Shown here: in pieces, positions 10,801 through 22,700 of the stretch
Numbering within the stretch: the first letter of the stretch is position 1
Layout: every line of letters starts with the position of its first letter
From: Euclidia mi
Taxonomy: Eukaryota > Arthropoda > Insecta > Lepidoptera > Erebidae
Direction: 5' to 3'
NCBI GenBank assembly: GCA_944739405.2
Contig: OX123182.2
Span: 40,921,598 to 40,985,597, forward strand
DNA: 64,000 nucleotides
Notes under the pieces: model-generated
Told to the model about the DNA's origin: nothing
What the model saw: the letters and a program-made list of their open reading frames with translations, nothing else
Database searches by the model: none
Translations under genes and position numbers: made by a program

Positions 10801-13220
10801 TTCCGATAATATCATTGCCTTTTTTAGACGGGCAGCATAGCTGTCTTTCTTTTTAACCATCCTTTTTAACATTAAGGCTAACACTTTCTTATCTTCATTA
10901 AAAGCAGTTCCTGAAAATTAATGTATATGTATATTATTCACACATATCATTCACTTTTAGAAATACACGTACGCATAGTATATACATAATAATTATAACA
11001 AAACAACGTTAATTATTGTATGCTGCACCTTAGCGTAGTTTTCATACACTTATTAATATTATTGTGGACTGCAACTATAATAGAGGCAGCCAAACAAGCT
11101 GAAGAATATATTATGATTATCTAAAATGCAAGCAGAAAATGGTACTTGCTCAAACATCAGCTATCTGCAAGTGCATGTGTTGCCAAAATCAGTTCAACTG
11201 TTACAGAGATGAATGGGGACAAATAATTATCATTATTTTAGAAACTATAATATAATGGTGTTTATTCATACACAAAACTACATTTTAATAATTCACAGAA
11301 CAAGGTGCTTAACCCTCTTCAGGACACTCAATGAGACACAATAGCAATTTTATTGTTATTAGACCTATAGCTGTGAAGTATCCTGCAAAGTGTTAATATA
11401 TTTAATTATACACATATATATGGAATACATACTTTTCATGACATTGGCTGACGATGTTGAAGCAATAGTTTCCAGCATAGGATTTTCTGCTATCATAGGT
11501 TGCAAATTAGTGGAACCAAAAGCTTGAGTGTTAGAACTAGATTCAACTGAATTTTCTTGTTCATTTCGATGAATATTTGTTACATCTCTTAAAACTTGAA
11601 AACCTGTAAGAATAATATAAAAGTCAACATATTTACTTAATATGCAGATGTAATTGGGTTAATAATCGTGTTGATTTAAATAAATAAAATATTTGATTTT
11701 GTTTTTCTATCAATCAACCATACATCAAAGTAGGTATTATAGTAACAAATTATAATCAGTCTGCTGATTTGACGTAACATTCAAAAGCTGAATATAGTAA
11801 TGAAGGTCATAGAATAATAGCTTTTGTGCCAGTGAGAAACCTTTTAAGCACTTTAGATTTGTACTGTAATTTATCGGACTGTGATTGATATAGTAACAAC
11901 AGAAATATTCTTATTGTTAGTAAATTTTATATTATTGTTATTGTAACTAAGTTAGATTAAATCAAATCAGAAGACTGATTATAATTGGACCCTGTTAAGT
12001 AGAAAAGATTTCTCACAAACTTTAATATATTTAATTATACACATATATATGGAATACATACTTTTCATGACATTGGCTGACGATGTTGAAGCAATAGTTT
12101 CCAGCATAGGACTTTCTGCTATCATAGGTTGCAAATTAGTGGAACCAAAAGCTTGAGTGTTAGAACTAGATTCAACTGAATTTTCTTGTTCATTTCGATG
12201 AATATTTGTTACATCTCTTAAAACTTGAAAACCTGTAAGAATAATATAAAAGTCAACATATTTACTTAATATGCAGATGTAATTGGGTTAATAATCGTGT
12301 TGATTTAAATAAATAAAATATTTGATTTTGTTTTTCTATCAATCAACCATACATCAAAGTAGGTATTATAGTAACAAATTATAATCAGTCTGCTGATTTG
12401 ACGTAACATTCAAAAGCTGAATATAGTGATGAAGGTCATAGAATAATAGTTTTTTGTGCCAATGAGAAACCTTGTAAGCACTTTAGATTTGTATTGTAAT
12501 TTATCGGACTGTGATTGATATAGTAACAACAGAAATATTCTTATTGTTAGTAAATTTTATATTATTGTTATTGTAACTAAGTTAGATTAAATCAAATCAG
12601 AAGACTGATTATAATTGGACCCTGTTAAGTAGAAAAGATTTCTCACAAACTTTTGTATTTATAATATTAGTAGGATTTAAAATAATAACTTACCAGACAT
12701 GCCCAATGTTGGTACAGCATCACAAGAAAGCTTCCGTGACCATGTCAAATATTTCTTTTCAAAATGATTATGGCATATTTTGCGATTTTTATATATATAT
12801 TCATAATCCAATGAAGATATACTGCTGCCAACAGCATTGACCCAAGTAAGAAATCTCTCCTTTTCTTTTGTTGGATCTGGAAACCCATGTAGAACCACAC
12901 TGTCAGCACCTGTGTGTCAATTAAATAATGCTTTAAATGAAATACATTAATTATGAGACTATATTAGTTGTACTGCAGCAACAACTATTTGATAATTATT
13001 CAATCTTATCCTGAACTTAAAAAAATGTTTAAAATGTAAAAGTGTCAACCTACAGTAAAGTTTTCAAAGAAACATAGTGTTATGCTTAGTTTTATGATAA
13101 CTATAGACTATTATTTTAAAATTAGTGATAAACGACATAAAATAATATAAAATAAAGTTGCGGTTACTCACGAGTACTTCCGCATCTTGGTACACAACAA
13201 CTTCTCACAGAGCCGGTCAT
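7891..13220 (-). CDS. THAP-domain P-element-type transposase (THAP9-like), six exons
   Basis: Exons on the minus strand: 13220-13172, 12909-12694, 12232-12062, 11603-11433, 10910-9819 and 9002-7891. All introns are GT-AG and interrupt codons after base 1. The join is 2811 nt (936 residues), or 879 residues if one of the two duplicated 171-nt exons is skipped. Exons 1-2 encode a THAP zinc finger: C-x3-C (CCVPRC), then CHNH, with an AVPTL box at its end. Exon 5 holds the first part of the RNase H-like transposase domain, with aspartates in LIFDEM and ATVCDQGASN. Exon 6 holds the P-element C-terminal domain with DPLENFFGAIRAHGSRNINP, whose glutamate is the likely third catalytic residue. The C-terminus is lysine-rich. 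Such proteins bind element ends by the THAP finger and cut DNA using GTP as cofactor. No stop or frameshift was seen. Terminal inverted repeats were not found, so an active P element and a domesticated gene are both possible. Confidence 0.85.
9113..9594. repeat. perfect 24-bp inverted repeats around a SINE, in an intron
   Basis: Sequence 9113-9136 (core AGTTGATCTTGAGTAAAT) recurs exactly inverted at 9571-9594, directly flanking the SINE at 9175-9570. Between the left arm and the SINE is a further palindrome (ATTTGATAAATATTAA and its complement, about 9138-9172). Together they suggest a small foldback element into which the SINE inserted. All of it lies in the last intron of the THAP transposase gene. 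Confidence 0.65.
9175..9570 (+). repeat. SINE family A, full copy 1
   Basis: The copy starts GCCGTGTGGTTGACGGC and ends with CTGCCTACCCCTTCGGGG and a TATGTATG tail. An internal tRNA-like part has an A-box-like GCCTCGTTGGTCTCGCGG and a B-box GGGTTCGATTCC. Related copies are at 53527-53850 (+), 57190-57604 (-) and, 5'-truncated, 14905-15028 (+). A 94-codon open frame across it is shared by all three long copies and reflects repeat identity, not a gene. The tail matches the LINE fragment at 24384-24645, which may be its mobilising partner. Confidence 0.8.
11393..12650. repeat. 629-bp tandem duplication containing one transposase exon
   Basis: Unit 1 (11393-12021) and unit 2 (12022-12650) are nearly identical, with only scattered substitutions. 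Each unit carries one copy of a 171-bp exon (11433-11603 and 12062-12232) with intact splice sites. One visible coding difference is AAT versus AGT in the (N/S)PMLETIAST segment. Because the exon is a multiple of three with matching phases, inclusion of one or both copies preserves frame. Confidence 0.9.
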
Positions 13221-13291
13221 AACGAAAACTGGGATACACAACGCCAATGTCCAAATAATAAAGCAAATCGAAATCCAATGGATAGTGCAGA

Positions 13292-13435
13292 AGTCAGATA
13301 TGTTATGTGGGGTCTTCGGTATCCGGTAGCGTAGCCAAAAGTCAGGTATGGTAAGCGGAGTCTTCGGTGTCCGGAAGCGTAGCCAAAAGTCAGATATCGT
13401 AAGCGGAGTCTTCGGTGTTAGAATGAGTAGCCAGG
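13292..13435. repeat. three 48-bp tandem repeats upstream of the THAP gene
   Basis: Units begin at 13292, 13340 and 13388 and share AGTCAG, GTAAGCGGAGTCTTCGGTGT and GTAGCCA. They lie 72-215 bases upstream of the ATG at 13220, where the promoter or 5' untranslated region should be. The array may be a regulatory or transposase-binding array (inference). An apparent frame across it exists only because the period is a multiple of three. Confidence 0.75.
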
Positions 13436-14904
13436 TCGTCGTTAATATCGGAAAAACACAGCGGGAATCACAGAAACACATTCACGAAAAGCGAGGCGGA
13501 AAGGCGGAATAATGACAAACAGACAAATGTCAAAATGACAACAATGACATTAAAATTACAAGTGACTTTCACGTTCCGGTAATGAAGTACATATTGTATT
13601 ATCATTTTCTTATTTCAGAAAATCTAACAGAAAAAATAAAAACCAAAACAGTTTTGTGTAATATATATTTTTATATATTTTTTGTTTTAATAATAATAAT
13701 CTAATTTCAACTTATTTTTTAGTTTTATCTAAAACTTTATTTAAAATAAATGCATAGAATGAAACGTTATAATGAAGTCATTCTTACTATTGCCATTTAA
13801 ATAAAAAATAACATGTGTTACCTTCACTAAAATAAGTCTACAAAATTTATAATAACAACATCTATCGTTCATGTACTAAACTATTAAGAAGGCCCAAAAT
13901 TCCTTGCAATTTTTAATGTTCGCACTGAAATGCCCGTGCTACGAGATAAGCGTGCTGCGTGCGTGATCAACGATTTATTTATGTCAAATTGAAGTCCTTA
14001 GTGCTGTGAATAATCTATATATGAACTAAACAGTAGTTGTACATTCATAGTCGATTTTGAATGACGTTTAAAATATCGATTTCGATATATCGATAAAATA
14101 AATAAATACATTTTAACTTTAAAACCACTCTTAAACTTAGCAAACAGAAAACAATAACATCTAAACTAGATTTCTTATGCAAATCCGTTCTTAATATACA
14201 AATAACGGATTTATAATACGTTTAAATTTATAAAATTCCACAAACTTATCCTGATATCTAAAAATAGTTACCTATTAAATCAGTCTAGAACCTACCTATG
14301 AAATTAGCATGTATACTTACGAAACATTGGGCAAATAAAATGGCTGCCGTTTAGGTTGTACTTCAGAATATAATCGATACCTTTGAGAAAATTCACAGAT
14401 CTGTGATCGATACCGACATTGAGCAGGTGAGAGGTAATACAGTATTGTAGATTTCGAGATTTTTTCGCCAGATTAGTTTATTCCAAAATACAAATACAGG
14501 CGAACATAGTTAAGCGAAAAACGTCCCTTGCAAGTTGTGTCAAACATGTAACAAATATTATCTGATAGGTACCTATCTAATATCGATTCAGTGTCGCTGA
14601 AATGAATGGTGCCATACATACCGTAACGAAACACAGCCACACTGAAATACCACGATATACCTACATAAGAAAAATCTGTTTATATAAAATCCTTGCGTTA
14701 CTGACAGACTGACAGACAATGGCGTGCTCTTCTTGTACACTACTCACATATTACATGAATTTACAATTCTGTGACACTACTAAAATAATATACCACTACC
14801 CTAGACCACAGGATTCCCATCAAGAACTTAGGGTCCCAAGCCAACCTCACCTGCAAGTGGTGCACCTGCCGATCAACGGACGAGACTCTGGCAAACAAAA
14901 TATC
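13436..14904. other. intergenic, no supported gene
   Basis: AT-rich sequence with no convincing exon. Around 14675-14715 there is a short fragment (AAATCCTTGCGTTACTGACAG) of a repeat tail also seen inverted near 63205-63225. A possible LINE scrap precedes the SINE copy at 14905. Confidence 0.4.
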
Positions 14905-15028
14905 CCGATAAGCGGCAATAGGCTCGCCACCTATTACGTGGGATCAAAACACTGGCGAAAAGTGAGCGTTTAATATGCCTCTGCCTACCCCTTCGGGGAA
15001 ACAGGCGTGAGTCTATGTATGTATGTAC
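14905..15028 (+). repeat. SINE family A, 5'-truncated copy
   Basis: Begins within GGCAATAGGCTCGCC, continues through CTATTACGTGGGA and TGGCGAAAAGTG to CTGCCTACCCCTTCGGGG, and ends GTGAGTCTATGTATGTATG. It matches the 3' third of the copy at 9175-9570. The 5' half including the tRNA-like part is absent. Confidence 0.75.
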
Positions 15029-15767
15029 CCTAGACCACAACATACTATTAACTAGAGCTGTGACTCTCAAAGTTTTTAGGGATGGAACCCTTTTGGGTAA
15101 CCAAATATTTGGCGGAGCCCTAAAATTAAACATAGCCGAGTTCTACGTGCACTTCAACTAGCAAGGAGATAACTACACCTATTTAAATGGATAAGCGGCG
15201 TATGCGCGACTTATACGTCCAACGCGGTTACGCCCGACCGAAGTTATAGTAAAGTACTCTGTGACAGAAGTTACGCTGTAGTCCGCTGTACGCTATGACG
15301 CAACACAATTTTGGTATAGGTAGGTACTTAGTGTGTCAGTAACTCAAATAGCATTGCAGGCGTAAGTACCTAATCATGACGAACTTCGGGCGCGTAAGTT
15401 CGGCATAATATAAAGTCCCCCGCGACACAGGATTTATTCCTAGTGCGGTAGTTAAAAAAAAAGAAAGAAATTATCAGAGGATGCAATTTTATTTTATTTC
15501 ATTCAGAGAAGTTTAAATCCAAGTTTGTGGGATTTCAGCCCTTGTCCTGCGGTCGCGATCCTGAAAAGAGTGGTACAAATGGGTTTTCTAGTATATCTGG
15601 CAAACTATTGGCCGCACAGAAAAACTTGTAAAACTTGAGTTGCGAATTAAATTTACCCTGTAAGTTTTGTCCCGTAGCATTTAGTTATAAAATAAAAAGA
15701 AGATCGAATGAAATTTGCAACAAATTTTCTTTTCAGTGTTGTAGTTTTTTCGTCCTCTGTAAAAATA

Positions 15768-17846
15768 AAAAAAATCGGGCAAGTGCGAGTCTGACTCGCG
15801 CACCGAGGGTTCCGTACGCATTTTACTTTATTTGAGGTTGAATTACGCTAGTCCTCTAAATTTGTATGAGCGCCCATACAACTTAGAGGACTATCTTAAA
15901 TGGAGACTACTATGTATGTATGGGGACAGCCTTAAATTTTCCACTTTTTTATTTTTTGTAATTTTTCCTTTATTTGTGCTGTAAGACCCTGCTTTTGGCC
16001 AAATTTCGTGATTCTAGTTCAACGGGAACTACCATTTAGGTTTTCGACCCAAAACCTATAGGGTACTTACAGTACGGCCGTTTAACGATGGCGAGTCTGA
16101 AATTCGCGCAGAAGGCGGCGCAGTAATCCTTTTTAGGAACAACGCGGTGACAAGAAGCGGGGTGCGCGGGGTGGTAGTCTAGGCCAGTGATGCACCTTAT
16201 GTAAATACATATTAATAGTTTATTCAATAAAAATTAAAAATCGATTAGTTTTATAAGTAATTGATTTTGAATTAATTTATTTTTGTTATAATAATAAAAG
16301 TACTATAAAATGAAATACATTTATTAAACCAAGCAATATGGTAAGATTTTAATTTTAGTAAAAAACAACAAATCTAAAAAAAATATTTTCTTGGTTTAAA
16401 GACCAGTTTTACTTACTTTACTTAAATCAGTTATCTATTAACGATGCCATAAATGAAAAGAGTTGGAACACATTTTCAATCTTTATATTTAATTGAATAC
16501 ACGTATATTTATTTAATTAATTTTAATCGATATCAATAAAAATCGATTAAATTGAGCCAAACACGTACACTGGACATCTCTTTTTTTACTTTTGAAGTTA
16601 TCGGTGCGATATGTGTCTCTGTCAGTTATGTCACACCTTAGTATTCGTTTTACTATCTCTGTCTTGAGTACAGACGATGACAAAAGTATTTATAGTCCAT
16701 TCAAAGGTACATTTGGGGTTGCATTTATCAGACGATGTAATTTTATTTTACAGATGTGTGGGAAGGGCTATTGTAAAGCTTGATTCAAATTTATGGGGAC
16801 GTACCTCTTGTCCCTCGGCCGTCATCTTGGAAAGAGTGCAGATGCAGATAGTTATTCTTGATTATCTGGTAAACTATTGGCCGCACAAAGAATATATGAA
16901 CGAGATTTTTGTTGCAAATTAAATTCTCTACAACTTTAGTCATAAAACTTTTATCATAATGCAAATATACAAAACATCTTTAGATAATAATCTATAGAGG
17001 TCCTATGCACCCATGGCTACTTATTGATGGGTGCACATCATGCGTGCCATGTTCCAAATACCTACTTATTTGGAATACAACACGCGCCCATTCTTAATTG
17101 CGGCTTAAAAGATGTCTACCTAAAGAAAAATTCGTTCTATCTATGTCAATGCAAATAAAAAAAAATACCGCAGCATTCAGGTATGTTTCTTTTGTTTCCG
17201 ATTGTTCAACAGGCTTATGGATATTTATTAGACACGGTTTTCAGTATCCTAGTTGATACACCATGGTATCCAGTACTGTTTGTAGACCTTAGTTTAATAT
17301 TGTGTATGTTCCGGTTAAAATATCTGCCACTATTGTCAGGTGAGGTTCATCATAAAGTACTAACTACTTGTATGTATATAAATTATATAAAGTCTGGCAA
17401 TAACAGTTTTCTACGCGAGTATACATGCGCGGTAATTCGCAAAGGCTAGCTTCAGACCCGCCATGAGTCGTCGGCCGTAGTGTACGGCTGACCTAGAATT
17501 GTCAATTATGGTCAAAACCAAGGTCTTACAGCACAAGTAAAGGAAAAATTCCGAAAATTAAAAAAAGTTGAAAATTAAGGTTAATTTTGGTACTTACAAG
17601 TTTCCGCAAAAATCTAATTTTGACCATATCTTTTTATTGGGTTAACCCAGGACCCTGATTTTCATACACCTAATAGCAACCATAGACCTCAATATCTGGT
17701 ATAAATTTCAATTTGCTAGGTTCACCCGTTCCTGAGAAAATCGGTGGTGACACACGGACAGACGGACAGACAGACAGACAGACAGACGGACAAGAAACTG
17801 ATCTTATAAGGGTTCCTTTTTTTACCTTGAGGTACGGAACCCTAAA
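15768..17846. mobile_element. 'GGGTTCCGTAC' repeat, composite or foldback copy
   Basis: The left edge has CAAGTGCGAG and GACTCGCGCACCGAGGGTTCC; the right edge has a CAGACAGACAGACGGAC run and ends GGTACGGAACCCTAAAAAG. Within it, about 15955-15990 and 17520-17555 are inverted copies of each other (CTGTAAGACC box plus a TTTTTCCTTTA stretch), so two copies in opposing orientation, or a foldback, are likely. Related copies are at 48872-49401 and, broken up, 51225-53992. No coding sequence is recognised. The stretch 16090-17500 is otherwise unassigned. Confidence 0.55.
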
Positions 17847-17904
17847 AAGTAATAAAATATGCGTTATTCTAGTTGCATCCAAGACTCACCTTAGTGCCAG
17901 AGTT

Positions 17905-18120
17905 TAGCTTACCGATCTAACCAGTTTTAACAGATCGACTGCCTGACTCCCCGTAATTACTATAACAGATCTTCATCACAGCCGCGACGGCTAAGTTAAC
18001 GTGCTTTCCGAATAGCGATTACTAAGTTTAATGAGCATATAACTTGAAAAAGTTTGTAGTGCGCGCGTTGGATTTGAACCCGACAATGTCTGTTTATCAG
18101 TCTGTTGGTATACTATTATA
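17905..18120 (-). repeat. tRNA-derived SINE family B, copy 1
   Basis: Read on the minus strand it has a tRNA-like head with a B-box-like GGGTTCAAATCC, followed by a body with GCTAT..CGGAAAGCACGTTAACTTAG and GATCTGTTA. The same layout is at 38790-39138 and, head only, 58525-58604. This copy is more diverged. Confidence 0.55.
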
Positions 18121-19705
18121 AATAATGTCTGCGCCACATGTGCGCCGACCCCTGGTGGTCTAAATGCTCGAAAGGTTAATTTTATTAACCAAAACTCTCT
18201 CTCACTCTGCGCATTTGATATGTTGACTCATGTATTTCACGCACACCTCTCAGTGGATAAGCAGTCGTCACTACCCAAACTATGATAAAATGAAAGAAGG
18301 GACTCACAATTTCGAATAAAAATCTAAATATTTGCAAAAATATTGTAATAGTTATAATTTTAAATATCCATTATCACTAATAAATATATTTATATCACTA
18401 GACAGTCGCTTTAAAATTAGGGTCATTTATTTTAACAGGTAAAGGCACTGCATCTTATAAACACTATATTTAACCTAGACGTAATTAAGTAACAGTCACG
18501 TCTGTTGTTTTATACGTTATTTCTATTGCATCCTCATTCATTTTGTTGGGAGTGTATATTTTAGGCTAGAAAGACGTAACTCTCACTTGGAATATCATAT
18601 TTGTTCGTAAGAATAAACAAATGTAAAAGTTTGCTACACATAATATAAATAATAGACATAAATTGATTAAAACAATGACGATTTTTCGAGTACAAGCTTA
18701 AAATACAAATTATTATCATACACATTTCGTAAAATCGGAAGTTATATTCGTATAAATCGAATAATGAAATTAAACACTCACATTACAAATAATAAAATCA
18801 ATCACTATATTTAGGTATGGTAAATACAAATGTTATATTCGTTTTAACATAATAAGGCACCAAAGCATGAGCATTCGCCTAACTCAATTTGGGATAAAGG
18901 AATTAGAATGCTAAGTGTATAATGTCAGCATACCTTTTCTTTGTACTGATTTATCAGAGTTATATACAAATATATACTACAAAAATATTTCAAATACCTT
19001 ATTCATTATTATCTATTTTGTACATGCAAAATAGAACTTAGTTATTATGCAGTTATATTTATATTTCAACTTACGGAAGAAAATTAATATCATTATTGCT
19101 TACTAACTTGAAAATAATACGGAAGCCCTATAGCTGCTTGCTTCACTGGAAATGTGTAAATAAATAGATTCTACAATTGACAATTTTAATACTAAGTCAA
19201 GAAAGTAAATAAAGAATATCATTTGAGCTTCATTACAGCTAACGAAGAGAATAAATGTGCAAAGACGTGTATAAGTAATACCTTCACAAAAGTATCATTC
19301 ATTCTTGACTACAATTTGTTTATTTTCTCACATGCTTCAGAGACTATAACTTATGCTAAGTTTGTTAGTGTTTTAAAATATTGAGTTTACATTCATCCAG
19401 GGCCTAGTTCATCGTCGTGGTCGCGATCGACACGTTTACTCTGTAACAATTGAAATCCTGCCATCTCAAACGAAGTTCACCATGGCAAGACAATTTTGTC
19501 ATGACATCTCATCCAGAATTAGATCAGTCTCGTTAAAATTGTCTTTAAAATCAATACAACCCAGACTAGTTTTCTTAGAACTCACAAGCTTCAGCTATAT
19601 TTACATTCATACGATCACAACCCGCGAATACACTTGCTTCATAGTCGGCAGATAGTAAATGAACACATAGCGAAATAAATTCGTCAAAAGGGCGGGGCGC
19701 GGGGC
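18121..19705 (-). other. Smurf 3' flank and probable 3' untranslated region
   Basis: AT-rich sequence downstream of the Smurf stop codon. A candidate poly(A) signal (AATAAA on the minus strand) is at 19324-19319, about 380 bases past the stop. No other gene is seen here. Confidence 0.35.
19319..19324 (-). terminator. candidate Smurf poly(A) signal
   Basis: AATAAA on the minus strand, about 380 bases downstream of the Smurf stop codon. Position and motif fit, but many AATAAA strings occur in this AT-rich DNA. Confidence 0.3.
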
Positions 19706-22700
19706 TCACTCGACGGCGAAGCCGGCCGTCTCGAGCACGGCCTGCTTGAGCTTGTCGTGCAGGCGCTCCTTGGTGGGGTAGGGCGGCAGGTCGAGGCGGT
19801 TGAAGCACGTGTGCGCCTTGGGCAGCGAGTCGGGCGACGCGTCCGCCACCACGTGCAGCGTGAACAGTCGCGGGGCCGCCGCGCCCGTCGAGCCCTGCAG
19901 CGCGCGGAAGCCCGCCAGCGGCACGCGGCGCGAGCCCGTCACGAACTGCAGCAGGCGCGCGCGCATGTCGGCGTCGAACTGCTCCACGATCTCCCAGAAC
20001 CAGGTGACGAGCGGCGCGTCGGGCGCCACGTGCTTGAGGCGCGTGTGGCGCCGCCAGTCGTGCGGGTCGAGGTCGGCGCGGCCCGCCAGCAGCGGCTGCA
20101 GGTCGCGCGGCGACAGCGGCCGCAGCAGCTGCGGCGGGATAATGTCGGCCAGCCCGCGCTGCAGCGCCAGCCACTGGCGCTCGGCGCCGCGCGTGAACCG
20201 GTGCGCCACGTACAGCCGCACGTACTCGCGCTTGTTGGCGTCCGTCACCGCCTCGCCCGCACCTCCCGGCCGCAGCTCCACGCTGCGCACGGCGCCGAAC
20301 GACGAGCACTCCACCGAGAACGTCGTGTCGATCACACCCGCGATACTGTTCTCGCTGCAAATTTATAAAATCTATTATATTACATGCTCGTTTAAAGTCA
20401 CTTTATTACAGTTCCGTTGTAAAATGAACATTATATAAAAAAAAATGTCAATAAAAAACAAACAAAACCTACAGCATCCAGGAGAGCGAGCGATGTAGTT
20501 CTGGGTCGACATCTCTGATGTCGCGCAACGTGATGGGCCTGCCCAGCAACTGCTTGTAGAACGGCGCCGTAAACGCGGCGTCCAACTGGTGACCGTGGAA
20601 TAAAGCCACTCCGAGAATACGCCCCGCGAAATGGAAATATGAAAGATGTTCGGGATTCACCTGTAAAAAAAATTGTGTTATTATTGTTACTAATTTTTAA
20701 TGCTACTAAATTTATTTTTACACCACCCACACTAGGGATACCCTCTGTGTCGTGTAGACCTCAGTCAATCAATGGGCACAAAGAACACGCAAACTAGTAA
20801 GAACTGTGGATTACACAAAGTGCATGTGAAATCGTACCAGAAACCCCTTTTTTCAGTTTTATAAAAAACTACCAACCCCGGCTTCGCACGGGTGCAATGT
20901 GCATGATTGTATTATCCGCTGCGTAGTTTCGCGTAGGTACCTAAAAAAATCCCAAGTGCTTACGGCTTAACGCGCCGCCGAGCACTTGACGGGCGAGCTC
21001 AATAAATCAGTCATTGTTTATTCGTTTGTAGCGTGAGGGTGCTGAAGTGATGTTTTTGTTCAACTTAATGAATTATTCTTTCATATGATCCCAAATACAC
21101 TACGTTTGAGTGAAGTTTTTGTGGTTTACTTTATGCGAGGGGCCGAACCGGATGCTATGTAAACAATTATGACTTTTAACGACTTAATCGAAACAATTGC
21201 TTATCGTGATAACAATACGAGTTGAACCTTGGTTCCTTTTGTTTTGTTATATACCTGGGGATATTATCTTAACAAATATATAAAATTATAGCAATACTTG
21301 CTTGAAAAGTTATTTAGATATTAGCATGTGGAAAAAATATTATTTCGCTGACTTTGCATTTAGCGCGCGGGGCGTAATTATGGATTAAAAACATCATTGT
21401 GATCAAATATTATAATGATGTATGATACTTTTGTTTTTATTGTGAATAAACTAATTAATTACGATGTTACAGCAAAAAAAAAAAAAAAAGACGTGTGGCA
21501 CTCAGAGACTGCCGCGGTAAAGCTATTGCATAGCATTTTTTATCAACTTATGCAATTATAATGATTAATTTATGCAGTATTTTTTCTTTGATATTAATTC
21601 AAGTTACACTTTGAGCGTGGTGACCGATAAGAAAACAAATTTTTAGCTCTTTATGCTTTTCTTCTCTATAAAAAGAAGATATCTAGGTATAAATAATAGG
21701 TATCAATAATTAGGTATTAATAGTGTAATTACACACCAAAATAATTATTCATTCAAAAAAAATAAAAAAAATAACGATATTAAGAGTTTGATCATCGAAT
21801 TTCGCGCAATGTACATTTATATAGATATAATATCAGATATACTTTCTCTGCGCGGCATTAATGTGTATTACCTATACCTATACATAATAATAAAAAAAAA
21901 TTGGTAAGACTGGTAACTTTGGTAGAAATGGTACTTTTGATAAAGATGGTAGTTTTGGTAGCAATCGTAAGTAACATGCTACCAAAACTACTATTCCTAC
22001 CGAAAATACAATTCCTATCAAAATTACTATATGTACCAAAACTACTATTCGTACTAACACTATCATATCTACCACTTTTTTCAAAACTACCATTTCTACC
22101 AAAACCGCCGGTGCTGTCAAAAGAACCATTTCTCTCAAAACTACTATTCTTACCAAAGCTACAATTTCTACCATAACTACCCCTTGTAATATAAATAATG
22201 ACAATAGTACCTACTATGACCCGCTGTAATATGTTCCACATAAAAAATACCAAAACTACTATTCCTACCGAAAATACAATTCCTATCAAAATTACTATAC
22301 GTACCAAAACTACTATTCGTACTAACACTATCATATCTACCACTTTTTTCAAAACTACCATTTCTACCAAAACCGCCGGTGCTGTCAGAAGAACCATATC
22401 TCTCAAAACTACTATTCTTACCAAAGCTACAATTTCTACCATAACTACCACTTGTAATATAATTAATGACAATAGTACCTACTATGAACCGCTGTAATAT
22501 GTTCCACATAAAAAATACCAAAACTACTATTCCTACCGAAAATACAATTCCTATCAAAATTACTATATGTATCAAAACTACTATTCGTACTAACACTATC
22601 ATATCTACCATTTTTTTCAAAACTACCATTTCTACCAAAACCGCCGGTGCTGTCAAAAGAACCATTTCTCTCAAAACGAATATTCTTACCAAAGCTACAA

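Noticed and set aside
19757..20438. Long plus-strand and alternative-frame readings over 19.6-20.4 kb, rich in Arg and Ala
   Set aside because: These are shadows of the GC-rich last Smurf exon; stops are rare there in every frame. Only the minus frame ending GFAVE matches a known family.
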